In this document: positions 23,081-34,100 of the stretch, piece by piece
How the letters are laid out: every line of letters starts with the position of its first letter
How positions within the stretch are numbered: position 1 is the first letter of the stretch
Assembly (NCBI GenBank): GCA_019722365.1
Contig: JADFUC010002087.1
Span: forward strand, 39,479 to 103,478
Length of the DNA stretch: 64,000 bases
Origin: Lithospermum erythrorhizon
Lineage: Eukaryota; Streptophyta; Magnoliopsida; Boraginales; Boraginaceae
Direction: 5' to 3'
Position numbers and translations under genes: made by a program
The notes under the pieces: model-generated
What the model saw: only the letters and a program-made list of their open reading frames with translations
Told to the model about the DNA's origin: nothing
Database searches by the model: none

Positions 23081-23490
23081 GTACACGAAGGATTTGGCTG
23101 AACCACTATCTGAGAAGCCGAAAAAGATGAGTATAGAGAAGTGGAAAAAGCTAGACATAAAGATTCTAAGAGGCGATCCGATTGAAGGTTCTTTGAAATG
23201 TGTCGCATAATGTAGACGAACACGGGGGTATGAAAGTGTTGCTCGGATTTGTATGAGAAATCCACTACTCATAACAAGGTATTTCTTATGAAAAATCTCT
23301 TTAATTTGAAGATGGTTGAATGTACTTCTATGAACACGCACTTGAACAATATGAACAACATTGTGTCAATTTAGCAAGCTGTTGGTTGTTCTTGTTGATG
23401 AATGGAAATGCTTAATCATTTTAGCATCCTTTGCCAAATAATTTTGAACCCATGAGGGCTTAGGTGAGTCGTTACGCTGGGAAGGACAAA
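23081..23490 (+). pseudogene. Copia gag, 3' piece (continuation after the Athila insertion)
   Basis: The frame continues YTKDLAEPLSEKPKKM then EKWKKLDIKILRG, matching plant copia gag. It is followed by degraded H-NNMN-IVS and LLMNG--LIILASF segments equivalent to the usual L--L---LLLASLP box. The scrap ends where the next copia LTR begins at about 23496. Confidence 0.75.
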
Positions 23491-23495
23491 TTAAG

Positions 23496-24412
23496 TCTTT
23501 GGAAATAGGTATATATTGATTTTTTTAATTATGCCCACATTTAAATGATTATTTGTAGCAATTCATTTCTGGGATTTTAGTTAAATGAGATTACTCAAAC
23601 TAAATGTTCAATAATAGTAATTGTAATTACTAGTTGGGTTCTCATGATAATACCATGGATTATGTCAGATTCTTAGATCCCATACATAATCGTTATAATA
23701 ATAATAATAATGGTCAATTATATTATTATTATCGGCCGCTAATATTTGAGCACAGAAGGTGTGACAATATGATGATGTTAAATTATATATTTATGAATGA
23801 AATTAAGCAATGCTTGCTAAGAGAAATGAGAGTTGATTGTAATCAGCGAATATTACTCAATAGGGAATTTTACATTGACAATGTAAAATATAAATTGGAT
23901 AAACCCGAATTAATTAATTAGTCAATTGAATTAATTCAATAGTTAGTTGACCTCGTTAGTAACTTGTTAGTTACTAATAACAACTTGTTAGTGTTTAATT
24001 TACTTAACGGTTTAATTAAATTAAACGAGCGGCTCATTAACTATTCGGTTGGGCTTTAGGTCAAATAATAAGACCATATTTAAGTGGAATTATTATGAGG
24101 TTTTCATTTAGACAACGAAAAAGCTTCAAGTCCTCATAGGTTTACTGACCTCCCTCCTTGAGGTGTGACATATTTCCTTGCAAATTGTAATTCTTGTATT
24201 GATTTTGACATCAAATCCGTCACACGTTCTGCTTAAACTTAGCGTTGGATTGACCCTCTGGTTAATTTGTTGGGTGTGCATTTCCGTTCTTATTTGTAAG
24301 TGCTGGATTTTCTTATATATATATGTTTTTCGTAATTTGATTATATACATTTTGAATGGTCCTGTATGGTTTTTGTTCATGTTTATGGACAAGTTTTGCA
24401 TAAATTTTTCAA
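23496..24412 (+). repeat. Second copia family, LTR 1
   Basis: It matches the LTRs at 41254 and 52553. Shared words include GGAAAT...TTGATT, CAATTCATTT, TACTAGTTGGGTTC/TACTAGTGTGGGTTC, CATGATAAT, AATCGTTATAATAATA and GGTCAATTAT. The left end is worn; the right end CAACA is followed by a primer-binding-like site. A (AAT)n/(ATT)n-rich patch lies near 23695-23730. Confidence 0.65.
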
Positions 24413-24426
24413 CAGTGGCATCATGA
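24413..24426 (+). other. Primer-binding-like site after LTR 1
   Basis: GTGGCATCATGAGC follows the CAACA end of LTR 1 and resembles TGGTATCAGAGC (initiator-Met tRNA) with a few changes. This supports LTR 1 being a 5' LTR. Confidence 0.5.
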
Positions 24427-25624
24427 GCATGTTCAAATTTGTATATTTTCGATTACATTAATATAAAATTTGTTGTATAATATTTTATATAAAATCGGTG
24501 TACATTTCAAGTTACATTGGGATTTTTAATTTTGATGTTTAAAATTAGATTTGTGTTTCATGAATTGAAAGAGGTTTTAAAACTTGTTTTGATTGAAGAT
24601 CTAACCGTTTTAATATGTTTTGAGTGGCTTAAACTTGATTAATAATTCTGCGTTTGAACTGTATGATACAAGAACAATGTACAAAAGTTTTCATAATTTT
24701 CTAGATAGTTTAAGTATCGCAAAACAATTTTTTAATTTTGGGAATATTAATTGGATAATTAATTATTGGAAAACGTTTTTACTAATTCATATTAGAGCAG
24801 TTCAAGAATATTGTGAGGAATGTCCGTGTCAAATTTGAGAATTTTGGATGAGTTTAAAGCCTTGAGCTAATTTTACAAGAAGTTGAATTAAAGCATGGCG
24901 GAAATTAATCATAAATTGATGTAGCCTTCGTATAAATCCGGTGTAAATCGGACGATTAAACCACCGTCGGACGTGCCTCCTGCTTTGCCCATTTTGTGGC
25001 AGCGATGTCGCATGGTGAGGGAGGCAGAGCCAAATCCAAAGATCAAATCTAAATCATTCTTTTTAGGCGGCTAGGCTTTGTAAAAACCCCTAATTCCATT
25101 TTTTTGAATTTTAATTTGGGTTTTTTAGGTGAATTATTATCATTTTCATTATTATGTTAATTGTAATTATTAATTTTGATGATAATATTTTAATTGATAA
25201 TCCGCTTTTCGTCATTTATACTTTTATATATTTATTTATTTAAAGGATAAAATCATAGTAACTATATCTTGTTATATATATATATATAAAAATTACTTGC
25301 TCGGTTTATCTTATTATATATATGAAATAATTATTGTATATATATGAAATAATTATTGTAATAATTATTAGACCACATGTATATATTAATTAATGCATTC
25401 TAATTATATATATGTCATAGATTTAATTATGAGATTCAAATTTAGAATTTTAAATTCAATGCATTTAATTGTATATTTATGTGATTTGATTTGATTACAA
25501 AATCAAAATGGAAACTATTTATATGATTGTCGATCATATATTTAAATTTGAATTTGATTAGAGAATAATTGTCTCGACCTGCATGGTAGTATTTATTGCA
25601 TGCTTGTGTATGTGAGGTTGAGGA
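24427..25624 (+). other. Long AT-rich leader of the second copia family (first internal region)
   Basis: No frame is recognisable. A GC-rich patch at about 24945-25035 interrupts very AT-rich DNA. The second internal region has a comparable leader with a GC-rich patch at 42838-42975. The leader resumes after the nested chromovirus cluster at 36776; there a block (GCGTCTTTGTC-like, then a CAAAATGTATG-AGTGTT word) also matches the second copy. Confidence 0.5.
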
Positions 25625-25920
25625 TCTATGGATCAAATTGTGAGGTTGCAGGGGTTCCGATGTCGATCATTTCCGACCGCTGACGAGATTCACTTGAGGT
25701 TACGGAGGGTTTCAGTGGCAGGGGGCCCCAAGAAGTAGAAGTTAGTACATGCTTTTCATGCAGACGGATGGGAAATGCGAGAGGAGCGATATGGACGTTG
25801 GAGGATAGCCTCCCAGTGCTTGTTCAATTTCTCGAGAATTAGGACGATGAGTTGCCCAGATAGAGTTCATTTATGACAACTTCAAATGCTAGTATTGACA
25901 TGGAACCTTTTGAGCGTTAT
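25625..25920 (+). pseudogene. Chromovirus integrase remnant, 5' piece
   Basis: The segment aligns by eye, word for word, with the better preserved integrase at 33195-33480. Shared words include AATTGTGAGGTTGCA, GTTTCAGTGGCAGG/GTTTTCAGGAGGCA, ACGATGAGTTGCCCA and GCTAGTATTGA. Several stops are present. It ends abruptly where LTR A begins. Confidence 0.7.
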
Positions 25921-26336
25921 GTGTAAAAACGATGTACGTTAATAAAATAAACTAAAATATGAAATTATTAATTTGTTCCGTGAAGTGGGAACCACCTAGT
26001 ATTTATGTTAAGTAAATTTTATGTTGGAAGTTGGTTATTAAATTAAGTTAAAGCGAAAGTATCGGCGAATTATAGACCAATTTTCATCGGTTGGGCTTTT
26101 GGCCCAATCCTGTTGCAATAGTCCGTATAAGCGAAACCCAAAACCCGACCTTTTTCTTCTTATTTCTCCAGCGAGCACGGCCGAGACCCCTTTTGAAATT
26201 TTTGATTTTTCTTTCTCGATTTTCACCTGATTAAAGAAGCTTTGGGTAAAATTTTTAGAAAGTTCTCCTACCATTATCCCATGCGTTTCAAGGTAAAAGG
26301 TGCGATATTTTAGTATTTTGTGAAATCTCCAAACTT

Positions 26337-26485
26337 TTGACTTTTGTTGACTTTTGATATTTTGAATTTTATTGCTCAATTGATTCTTAGGTTGTACATT
26401 AGTTGTCTTAGTTGAAATATGGTGTTTGATGTGGAATTTTGGGTATTTTTAGGGTAGTTGACTTTTTGAATTTTTGAGTTGACTT
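26337..26485 (+). promoter_or_regulatory. TTGAC (W-box-like) cluster in LTR A
   Basis: TTGACTTT occurs at 26337, 26347, 26458 and 26479, all in the same orientation, just after the conserved TTTCAAGGTAAAAGG block. TTGACY is the core bound by WRKY factors. Activity is inference. Confidence 0.35.
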
Positions 26486-27509
26486 TGGATTTTTTTGGAT
26501 AAATTATTGAATAGAATTGTGCCTAGGCCTAAATTGTAATATAGTGATTATTAATGATAGAATATTTGGGGTAGAAGTGTTGTTTTAGTGAATTTATTTT
26601 CGGGTGATCGTGAGTTGTTTCATTAAAATGTAATTGGTTAATGTAAATAAGTTAATGGATCATTATTGTGTTTGTTTTGAGATACAAATATAAATTTTAG
26701 GTGTTGGGAACAAATAGGTCGAAATTAAGCGTCGTGAATTTTGGAATGGTAATCGAACTTAGGGATTAGGGATTGAGGGTTATGGTTAGAATTGGTTGGG
26801 AGAAGGGTAAAATTGGAATTATTGGAATTATATGGAAATGTTGGGGGTTAGAATAAGATATAAGTGATTATCAATTTAGTCGGGTAGTGAGGTTTATCGT
26901 CGGTTGTTATTGAAATATAGCCCAGTATCTTTCACGTAAGTTGTAATTTAATGCTTGAAATAGGATTCAAAGTCACAGTATTTAAATTAGGATAAAAGCA
27001 GGATTGACATGGTTACGGTTGTGATTTTATTTTTTTGTAATGTTCGGACTAAAGGACGTGGGAATAGTGTGAGGATCGATTGGTAGCAGGCGCTAGTGGT
27101 ACTAGCAGGTGGGGATTTATCTTTCGACTTTGTTATCTTATTTATGTTTGGGTGTTGTGTATGATAAGTTAGATGTGGCGGTATATACGTGTTGTGAACC
27201 TATCGGTGTGTATTGTTGTGAGGCCTTGAATTGTTGAACTTGTGTGGTAGTCGCGTTAGATGCGTGTTGGTGTGTTTATTGGAGGGTATTTATGTAGGTA
27301 CATTTATGTTTAGCATAATATTTGGGTATGTTTATCTTTGAGAGTATTCACAATATTCATGTTGAGTATAATTGTGTGGTGGAAGTATGCTGGGTGTATC
27401 TCTGTTGAGTGCAGGTTTTGTACGATTTGGTTGTATTGTGTGTGATATAGGTGTTACTTTGAAACTGTTGTGTGTTTGTTGTGTGTGTTTTGTGGATGTT
27501 GAGATGATG

Positions 27510-27670
27510 TGGGGTGTTCGAAGGGTGAGCCTGCCGGGAAAAGGATGAATTGTTATATAATATGATGATGTTGGGTGTTCGAAGGGTGAGCCTGCCGGGA
27601 AAAGGATATGTTGTTGTTGGGTGTTCGAAGGGTGCCGTGAAAAAAGGATGGTGTTATATATGATGTTATT
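27510..27670 (+). repeat. Minisatellite in LTR A (about 60-bp units)
   Basis: Three head-to-tail units start GGGTGTTCGAAGGGTG; the first two continue AGCCTGCCGGGAAAAGGAT, the third is shortened. The sequence is unrelated to the arrays of LTRs B, C and D but lies in a similar part of the LTR. Confidence 0.75.
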
Positions 27671-28385
27671 GTGGACCACTTTTGTAAATCATTTATTTGT
27701 GGTTATTAGTGATAACGTGTTAGGTGAAATTTCTGGTTACTTGTTGATTGTGATGTGATATATGGCACATGGAGATTCGTAGAGTCGAGTTTTACGCGAG
27801 GTGTGCATTTATTTACGATGAGTACGCTATGATGTCTTGGTGTTAGCATATTTACGTATTGTTGTATTTGTATAAAGCATGTTTACCCGTCTGTTGCTAA
27901 GTGCCGATATATGTTTATTCATACTTTGTATACCATTCGGATATGGGTAAGTTATCATCCGGGTGATCCGTTTCACTAAGGCGTAATTTCCACTCCCGCC
28001 TCAGAGATTGGTGCCATTTTGGAGGCAGTTGAGTTCGCGAGTGTTCGGTGACTTTATTTAGGTGAGAGAGCGGGTGGCTAGGATCCTGCCAGTCCCTTTC
28101 GTTCTTTTGATGTACTTGATTTTACTTTTGGTTTTGGAAGATGTTGAGATTGTAAGATATTTTGTGAGTACGTTTGTGACTTGGTTGTTCACGGTATCTT
28201 ATGTTTGGGTTTGGCTAGAGAAATGCCACGATGGTTAAATTTTGTATGTCAATGTTTTCAGTTTTCGAACTATTTTATTTTATCAAGCTGTGAGGGTTCT
28301 CTTTGGTTTTAAGCGAATTTCGTGTCAACCATCGATTGGTGACTCCGATATCTGAGGTTGATGAAGACTCCCGACACCGAGGCGT

Positions 28386-28990
28386 CTTGGCTTCGAGGCG
28401 AGTGGAATCTGATATAGGCGAGGTGTCGCGCTCGATTTCTTTGGAATGAGTAGGAAGAGGAAGGTTCACGGTTACAGTTGGTCGAGAATTGATTAGGCGG
28501 ATCGAGGTTGATTCGGCGGCTTGAGGCAGTAGGATAAGCGAAGAAATATGCCGATCATCGTAGAGTAGACTTGTCGTTTGAGGTCGGCGATCGTGTGTTC
28601 TGAGGTATGCCCGTGGAAAGAGGTATGATGCGATTTAGGATGAAAGGAAGTTGAGTCCTCGTTATATTGGACCGTTTGAATCCTTGGGAGAGTTGGCTCC
28701 GTGACTTTATCGGTTGGCGTTGCCTCGAGTTTAGATAGAATTCATAATGTGTTCATTATGTATCACATTTGAGAAGTATATCACGGTCGCGTATTCTTGC
28801 TTCGCTTCGATTGGGCATGAGGAGGACCTCGTTTGAGGAAAGACCCGGTAGAAGTACGGAGCGGAAGAGAGGTTTTGAGGAGTAAGGTAGTGGCCTTAGT
28901 GAAAGTTAGTGGAGGAATCAGCGTGTAGAGGAGGCGACTTGGGAGCGTGAGGATGAGATGAAGAGCCGTTACCCACAGCTTTTCGAGGTA
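28386..28990 (+). pseudogene. Chromovirus integrase C-terminus and chromodomain remnant, 3' piece
   Basis: It matches 33570-34083. Shared words include GAAGTTGAGTCCTCGTTATA, TTGGACCGTTTGA, TTGGCGTTGCCTC, CATAATGTGTTCAT and GAGGCGACTTGGGAGCG. It encodes, with stops, the region equivalent to PRYIGPF, LP--LD-IHNVFHVS and the chromodomain tail (EATWERE). It is followed by a 3' untranslated stretch and LTR B. Confidence 0.7.
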
Positions 28991-29550
28991 GATGTGAGAG
29001 TTAGTATTTAACTTTATTTTATGTTGTTTGATTTGTGTTTAACTGCTTTGGTTTGTTGGGTTGTTAAATTTGAGAATTCGAGGGGTACATTTTTGTGGAA
29101 TGGAGTAGATTGTAATAACCGTTACGTTAAAAAAAATTAGGTCGGTGGTGTTACTCGGAGATAGTATAAGTAATTTAGAATAAGATCGATGTACGGACTA
29201 GTATTATATGAGTAGTAGTTTATGTCGAGGAAAATTTTACGTTTGGAATCGGTTCATTGAGATTTAAATGCGGAGAGTGGAGAAATTATGAAACGAGCGG
29301 GACTCAAGCTATTCTTAAATATCTACTCATCATATCGACAGCATCGTCGCGCAACACAAAAATCTCATGTTAACAACTAGCAGGCTTGGCGAAACCCCCT
29401 TGGCAACCTGAAAGCAAAGAAAATTTTCTTCGTTTCTCTCTTCGATTGTTGCTCGAAACTCAAAGATCGTTGGGTGAATATCTTTCAATGTCTTCTTTGA
29501 TTAAAAGGTAAGAAAGTTCAAATCTTTTGGGCTATTTCTTGGGTTTGTGG

Positions 29551-29650
29551 TTGACTTTTAGTTGACTTTTTGCTAAATTAGATTTAGTGGTTAAGATGTC
29601 GTTTAGAGGTTTATGGTGATCGGTTCACTTTTTCCTAAGGTTAGTTGACT
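29551..29650 (+). promoter_or_regulatory. TTGAC (W-box-like) cluster in LTR B
   Basis: TTGACTTTT occurs at 29551 and 29562 and again near 29645, in the same orientation and relative LTR position as in LTRs A, C, D and E. Confidence 0.3.
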
Positions 29651-29840
29651 TTTGATGTTGGCTTTTATAAGACTTTTAAGTAGGGGGTTGTTGGGACACT
29701 TGTAGTTGTGGTAGAGTTGGTAATCTTCTAGAACCTGAAGTATAGTAGTAGGTGTTGATTGTACTTTTAGTGTTTTTGTTAGGCGTTGATCGTGGGAAGG
29801 CGAGTTAGGCGTGATTGTGTCATTGAGATTTTGTGGTATG

Positions 29841-29868
29841 CTTGAGAGGTGAGTACTTATCTGTGGGT
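29841..29868 (+). promoter_or_regulatory. Conserved splice-donor-like block in LTR B
   Basis: AGAGGTGAGTACTTATCTG matches the 5' splice consensus AG/GTGAGT. The same block is present in LTRs C (35321), D (44341) and E' (61166), and with one change in E (53821), although flanking sequence has diverged. Confidence 0.35.
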
Positions 29869-30300
29869 GTCGATACATACTTACTTTAAATTGTGTGAAA
29901 CATGTCATTGTTGGCTTATGATTATGTGATTCGTTTGTGTGAGCCATGATATGATTATGTAATTGTATTTACGTGGATTTGAAGATTTGTTTGAGGTAAG
30001 TAAAAGCTTGAACTCTCGATTCTACGTTCTTGTGTTACGTGGCCTTGTCGGCATTTACGTGTTCCATGGCCTTGTCGGCGGCCTACTATATTTACGTGGC
30101 CTTGCCGGGATTACGATTGATTTTGATTGTGAGGCGTTTTAGGCGTGCTTTGATCTGTTTGAGATAAGTATTAGTTAGTTGTTGGAGGTGTTGGTTGGAG
30201 TTATGCATGACTTTGAGGTGACTTGACTATTAGGATATGACCACATAGTTGGGATGATTAGGGGTTGTTGACTTCTCGCTTGCGGGATATGTGGCCCATT

Positions 30301-30574
30301 GGCCTTACACTTCGGTATAAGTCGGTTTGGCCTTATCTTGGTATAAATGCGGTTTGGCCTTATACTCTGGTATAAGTGCTTGAGTTTGGCCTTATATACG
30401 GTATAAGTGTGGTTTGGCGTTATAACGGTATAAGAGCGGTGTGATTATCTATGACCCACTTTTCCGTGTCGTTGTTGGTGTTGGCCTTATACTCTGTTGG
30501 TATAAAGGTGCGGTTTTGGCACTATCTTCCGGTATAAGTGCGGTTTAGCCTTCTCTTATGGTATAAGAGCGGTG
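30301..30574 (+). repeat. Palindromic minisatellite in LTR B
   Basis: About eight units have the form GGCCTTATACTCTGGTATAA followed by GTGCGGTTT. Within each unit TTATAC and GTATAA are inverted repeats separated by a few bases, so every unit can fold into a small hairpin. Unit length varies from 27 to about 35 bp; one unit carries a longer interruption at about 30440-30485. A smaller array of ACGTGGCCTTGTCGGC-like words lies just upstream at 30035-30110. Confidence 0.8.
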
Positions 30575-31385
30575 TTTATTAGCGATTGGTCGTTCACTGC
30601 GAGGTGAAGCGGATTGAGCATGTATATGCGTTAGAGGTTGGTAGTATACTTGTGGAGATATGAGAGATAGATGGTTTGATGACTAGAGTTATAGTTGTTG
30701 GTCTTTGTGATTTTATTACGGTGATTGTGTGTGCCTATTGAGACTTGTATTATATCTCGCATATTTATGCCTAAGACGCTTCTTTGGAATTTTATGATAT
30801 GACCTTATTAGATAGTCTGAGTATATATACTTATTTATATTTGACTCTTATGTCTATTATTTTGTCTGCGTTTAGGTATGACTTAAGTTTCACCCACATG
30901 TTAAGTTTCCCAACTAGCTTACATGACTACGCCCCTGATCGCTTTGGGCGTTTCATTGTGCGGGGTAATAGAGACGGTTAGTCGAGGAGGGATTTGTTTG
31001 AGAGTTTATATTCCGAGTGGCTAGGTGAGCATCGGGTAGTTGAGATCTCACTCGTTTATTATCATGTCAACCGTTTCTTGATTGTTGTATTTCATTTTCA
31101 AACTTTAGCCTTGTCGGCGATTATTTTGTATTCAGGATATTAATTACTCTTAGTTGTAGCCTTGCCGGTATTATTGTCTTTTGAGATATATTTGTATATA
31201 TATGGAGTTGGTTGGTTAGATCACCCTGATGGATTGTAAATTTTAAAAACTATTTTCTAGAATTTTATTGTAAATCAAGTTTTTTGGATAAAATGAGTAG
31301 TTCTTTAAAAGCGAGTCGTCGTCGGTATGGTGGCCAGTATTCGAGATTATAATGATTTTCACCTCAGGCGGCCGACACAGGGTGG

Positions 31386-34100
31386 AGTAGATTATGAGGA
31401 CTTCGATTCACGAGGAGGCTGGCTGGATAAGGGTTAAATCGGGACCGGGGAGTGTATGCCAGTGGGGTGCACCGGTTTTGTTTGTAAAGAAGAAAGATGG
31501 TTCGTTGAGGCCACAGCCATTGACTCTGATTAAGTTGAACAGGTAACCATCGAGAACCGATATCACTGTAGAGAATTGATGATTTGTTTGATCAGCGAGA
31601 AGGATGCAAGTGTTCTCGAAGATTAATTTGAGGTCAGTTATCGCAATTGAGGATCGAGGAGGGTGATGTTGAAGTCAACTTTCCGTCTCGATATGGGCAT
31701 TAGGAATTCATGGGTGATGCCATTTGGGTTGACAAATGCACCAGCTGGCATTTATGGAGTTGATGAATGTGAATTATTAGGGAGTATCTAGATAAATGTC
31801 ATTGCTTGTATTCATCGTGTCGTTACGATATATTCGGCGAAGAAGAGGAGCATGAGAGACATTTAGCGGATACGTATTGGGCTTCGAGGTAACACAAGTT
31901 ATTGCCAAGTTTTCTAAGTGCGAGTTACGGTTGGCGAAGGTGCAGTCTTGGGCCATGTTATTTTACGGTGGCGTATTTGTGTTGATCCTCAGAAGGTGGA
32001 GGCCGTGAATAATTGGGAGCGTCCCACGAGTGTGACTGAAGTGAGGAGTTTCTTGGGGTTAGCTGGTTACTACAGGAAGTTTATCAGGGACTTCTCTTTG
32101 ATTGCGACTCCGATGACTAAGTTGACCAGAAAGGGTGTTCCCTTTATTTGGGATGATGATTAGAAGCGTTTGAGTGTTGAGGGAAAAGTTATTGCGGTCG
32201 ATGTGCTTACCATAGGATCGAAGGTTATGTAATTTATAAGATCTTGGCGCGGGGATTGGGATGTGTTCGATGCGAGAATAGGAAGGTGATTGCTTATCTT
32301 TCCTTATTTGCGGAATGCAGAAAAATACCTTCATGATCTTGAGTTGGCGGCTTAATAATCTTCTTGTGAGAATTGTGGAACACTATTTGTATGGTGTTAA
32401 ATGCCAAATTTTCACCGACCACAAAAGTTTGAAGTATCTTCCGACGCAAAGGAATTGAATTTGAGGCGAGAAAAGGTGGATGGAGTTCATTAGTGACTAT
32501 GATGTGACTATTGAGTATCACCGTGAAAGAGCAAATATAGTCATTGATGCGTTGAGCCGAAAGGGGAAAGCAAACGATCCAGTAGTGGAGATGAAACAGC
32601 TGAGAGTCGACCTTAATGTTGGTAGCGATGGTGAAATAATTGCTCATATGAGAGTTCGGCCAGTACTCTTGGATCGAATCTTGGAGTTGCAGCAGCGAGA
32701 TGAGAGGCTACAGAATATCAGTAGGGAAGTGAGGAATGGGGACAGAGTAGATTTCACGGTTGAGAGTGGAGCTTTGAGGATGGATGACGGAGTTATGTGC
32801 CCAGGTGATACGATGAGTTGAAGAAAGAGATTCTTGATGAGGCTCATAATGCTTCTTATAGCATGCATCCTGGTAGCACGAAGATGTACAGGGATTTGAG
32901 GTTGACTTACTGGTGGCCGGGAATGAAGAGAGAAATCGCAGAGTTCGTGGCGAAGTGTTTGGTTTGTCAGCAGGTGAAGGCGGAGCATAGACATCCTGCG
33001 GGATTGTTGCAGACTCTTCCTATTCCTGAGTGGACGTGGGAGAATATTACCATGGACTTTGTATTTGGGCTTCCTAGGTCGTTGAGGCGAAATGATGGGA
33101 TCTGGGTGATTGTGGATAGGCTGTCGAAGTTAAATGCATTTCTTACTATTAGATCTCTTAATGGGCACGTGAAGCTAAGCGAGGACTTATGTGTCAATTG
33201 TGAGGTTGCATGGGGTTCGGTGTAGATCATTTCGGTTCGCGATGCAGTTGCCGAGTGCGGAGGGGTTTTCAGGAGGCATTGGGGACTAGAGTGGAGTTGA
33301 GTACATCTTTTCATCCCCAGACAGATGGACAATCTGAGAGGACAATTCGGACATTGGAGGATATGCTTCGTGCTTGTGTCCTGAGTTTCTCCGGGAGTTG
33401 GGACGATGAGTTGCCCAAGATGGAGTTCGCTTATAATAACAGCTTTCATGCTAGCATTGAGATGGCACCTTTTGAGGCGTTGTATGGGCGGAAGTGTCGG
33501 ACTCCAGTTTGTTGGAATGAGGTGGGAGAGAAGAAGGTATATGGTTCTGAGTTGGTTGAGAGGTCAGTGGAGCTGGATCGGAGTTGTCTGACAACATCGA
33601 GGGCCGGCTCGAGAATAGGCGAGAAGAAGTATGCCGATCGTCATTAAGTAAAACATCTTCGAGGTTGGTATTTGTGTTTTCACGAAGATGCTCCTCCATG
33701 GAAGGGGTGTGATGCGATTTGGGAGAAAAGGAAAGTTGAGTCCTCGTTATATTGGACCGTTCGAGATCTTGGGGAAAGTTGGATCCGTGGCTTATCGTTT
33801 GGCGTTGCCTCCGAGTTTGGATAGGATTCATAATGTGTTCCATGTATCTTGCCTGAGGAAGTATATCCCTGATGAGTCGCACATTCTTAGCTCGCTACCG
33901 GTGGAGCTTGAGGAGGACCTCACGTTTGAGGAGAGACCGGTGGAAATTCTGGACCGGAAGGAGAAGGTGTTGAGGAATAAGGTGGTGGCCTTAGTGAAAG
34001 TTTTGTGGAGGAATCAACGCGTGGAAGAAGCGACTTGGGAGCGCGAGGATGACATGAGGAGTCGATACCCGCAACTGTTCACGTAGGAGGTTAGTTGTAA
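31386..34100 (+). pseudogene. Chromovirus pol (RT, RNase H, integrase, chromodomain), broken
   Basis: The domain order is: RT from 31400 (GAPVLFVKKKDG-like, then a degraded F-YGH-EF and PFGLTNAP box near 31700-31740); the RT/RNase H link at 31918-32163 (VEAVNNWERP, FLGLAGYYRKFI); RNase H around 32480-32600 (DALSRK); and integrase from 32818. The integrase has zinc-finger residues H-H-C-C (MHPGSTKMYRDL... CLVCQQ), first catalytic Asp in ITMDFVFGLP, a broken SDRD-like second site near 33230, and Glu in TDGQSERTI. A C-terminal chromodomain-like tail follows (EERPVEILDRKEKVL... VEEATWERE). At least five frames are needed. The ending and polypurine context (TTGGGGCGAAATTCTTATTA) suit the Tekay/Del lineage. 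Gag and protease are absent. Confidence 0.88.

Larger units (their letters stand above)
25921..28385 (+). repeat. Chromovirus solo LTR A, inserted in an integrase
   Basis: It begins TGTAAAAACGATGTACGTTA, corresponding to TGTAATAACCGTTACGTTA of LTR B. It ends in a worn ATCGATTGGTGACTCCGATA tail at about 28385, after which integrase sequence resumes. Its middle matches LTR D (AAGTATCGG, GTTTCAAGGTAAAAGG and TTGACTTT-rich blocks). The left and right coding flanks belong to one integrase, so this is an insertion that left a solo LTR. The right boundary is approximate. Confidence 0.65.
29111..31385 (+). repeat. Chromovirus LTR B
   Basis: It starts TGTAATAACCGTTACGTTA after an AGGGGTACATTTTTGTGGAA purine-rich context. 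It ends in a CTCAGGCGGCCGACACAGG tail that matches the end of LTR E (CTCAGGCGGCCGACTTGGGG) but lacks the final GTTACA. It runs straight into RT sequence, so the primer-binding site, gag and protease of the following element have been deleted. Confidence 0.7.

Noticed and set aside
27332..27679. 115-codon minus-strand frame rich in His, Thr and Pro
   Set aside because: It is generated by the LTR A minisatellite and T/G-rich flanks; a low-complexity artefact.
32967..33449. 160-codon minus-strand frame
   Set aside because: It lies antisense to the well-recognised integrase at 32818-33650 and has no recognisable family.
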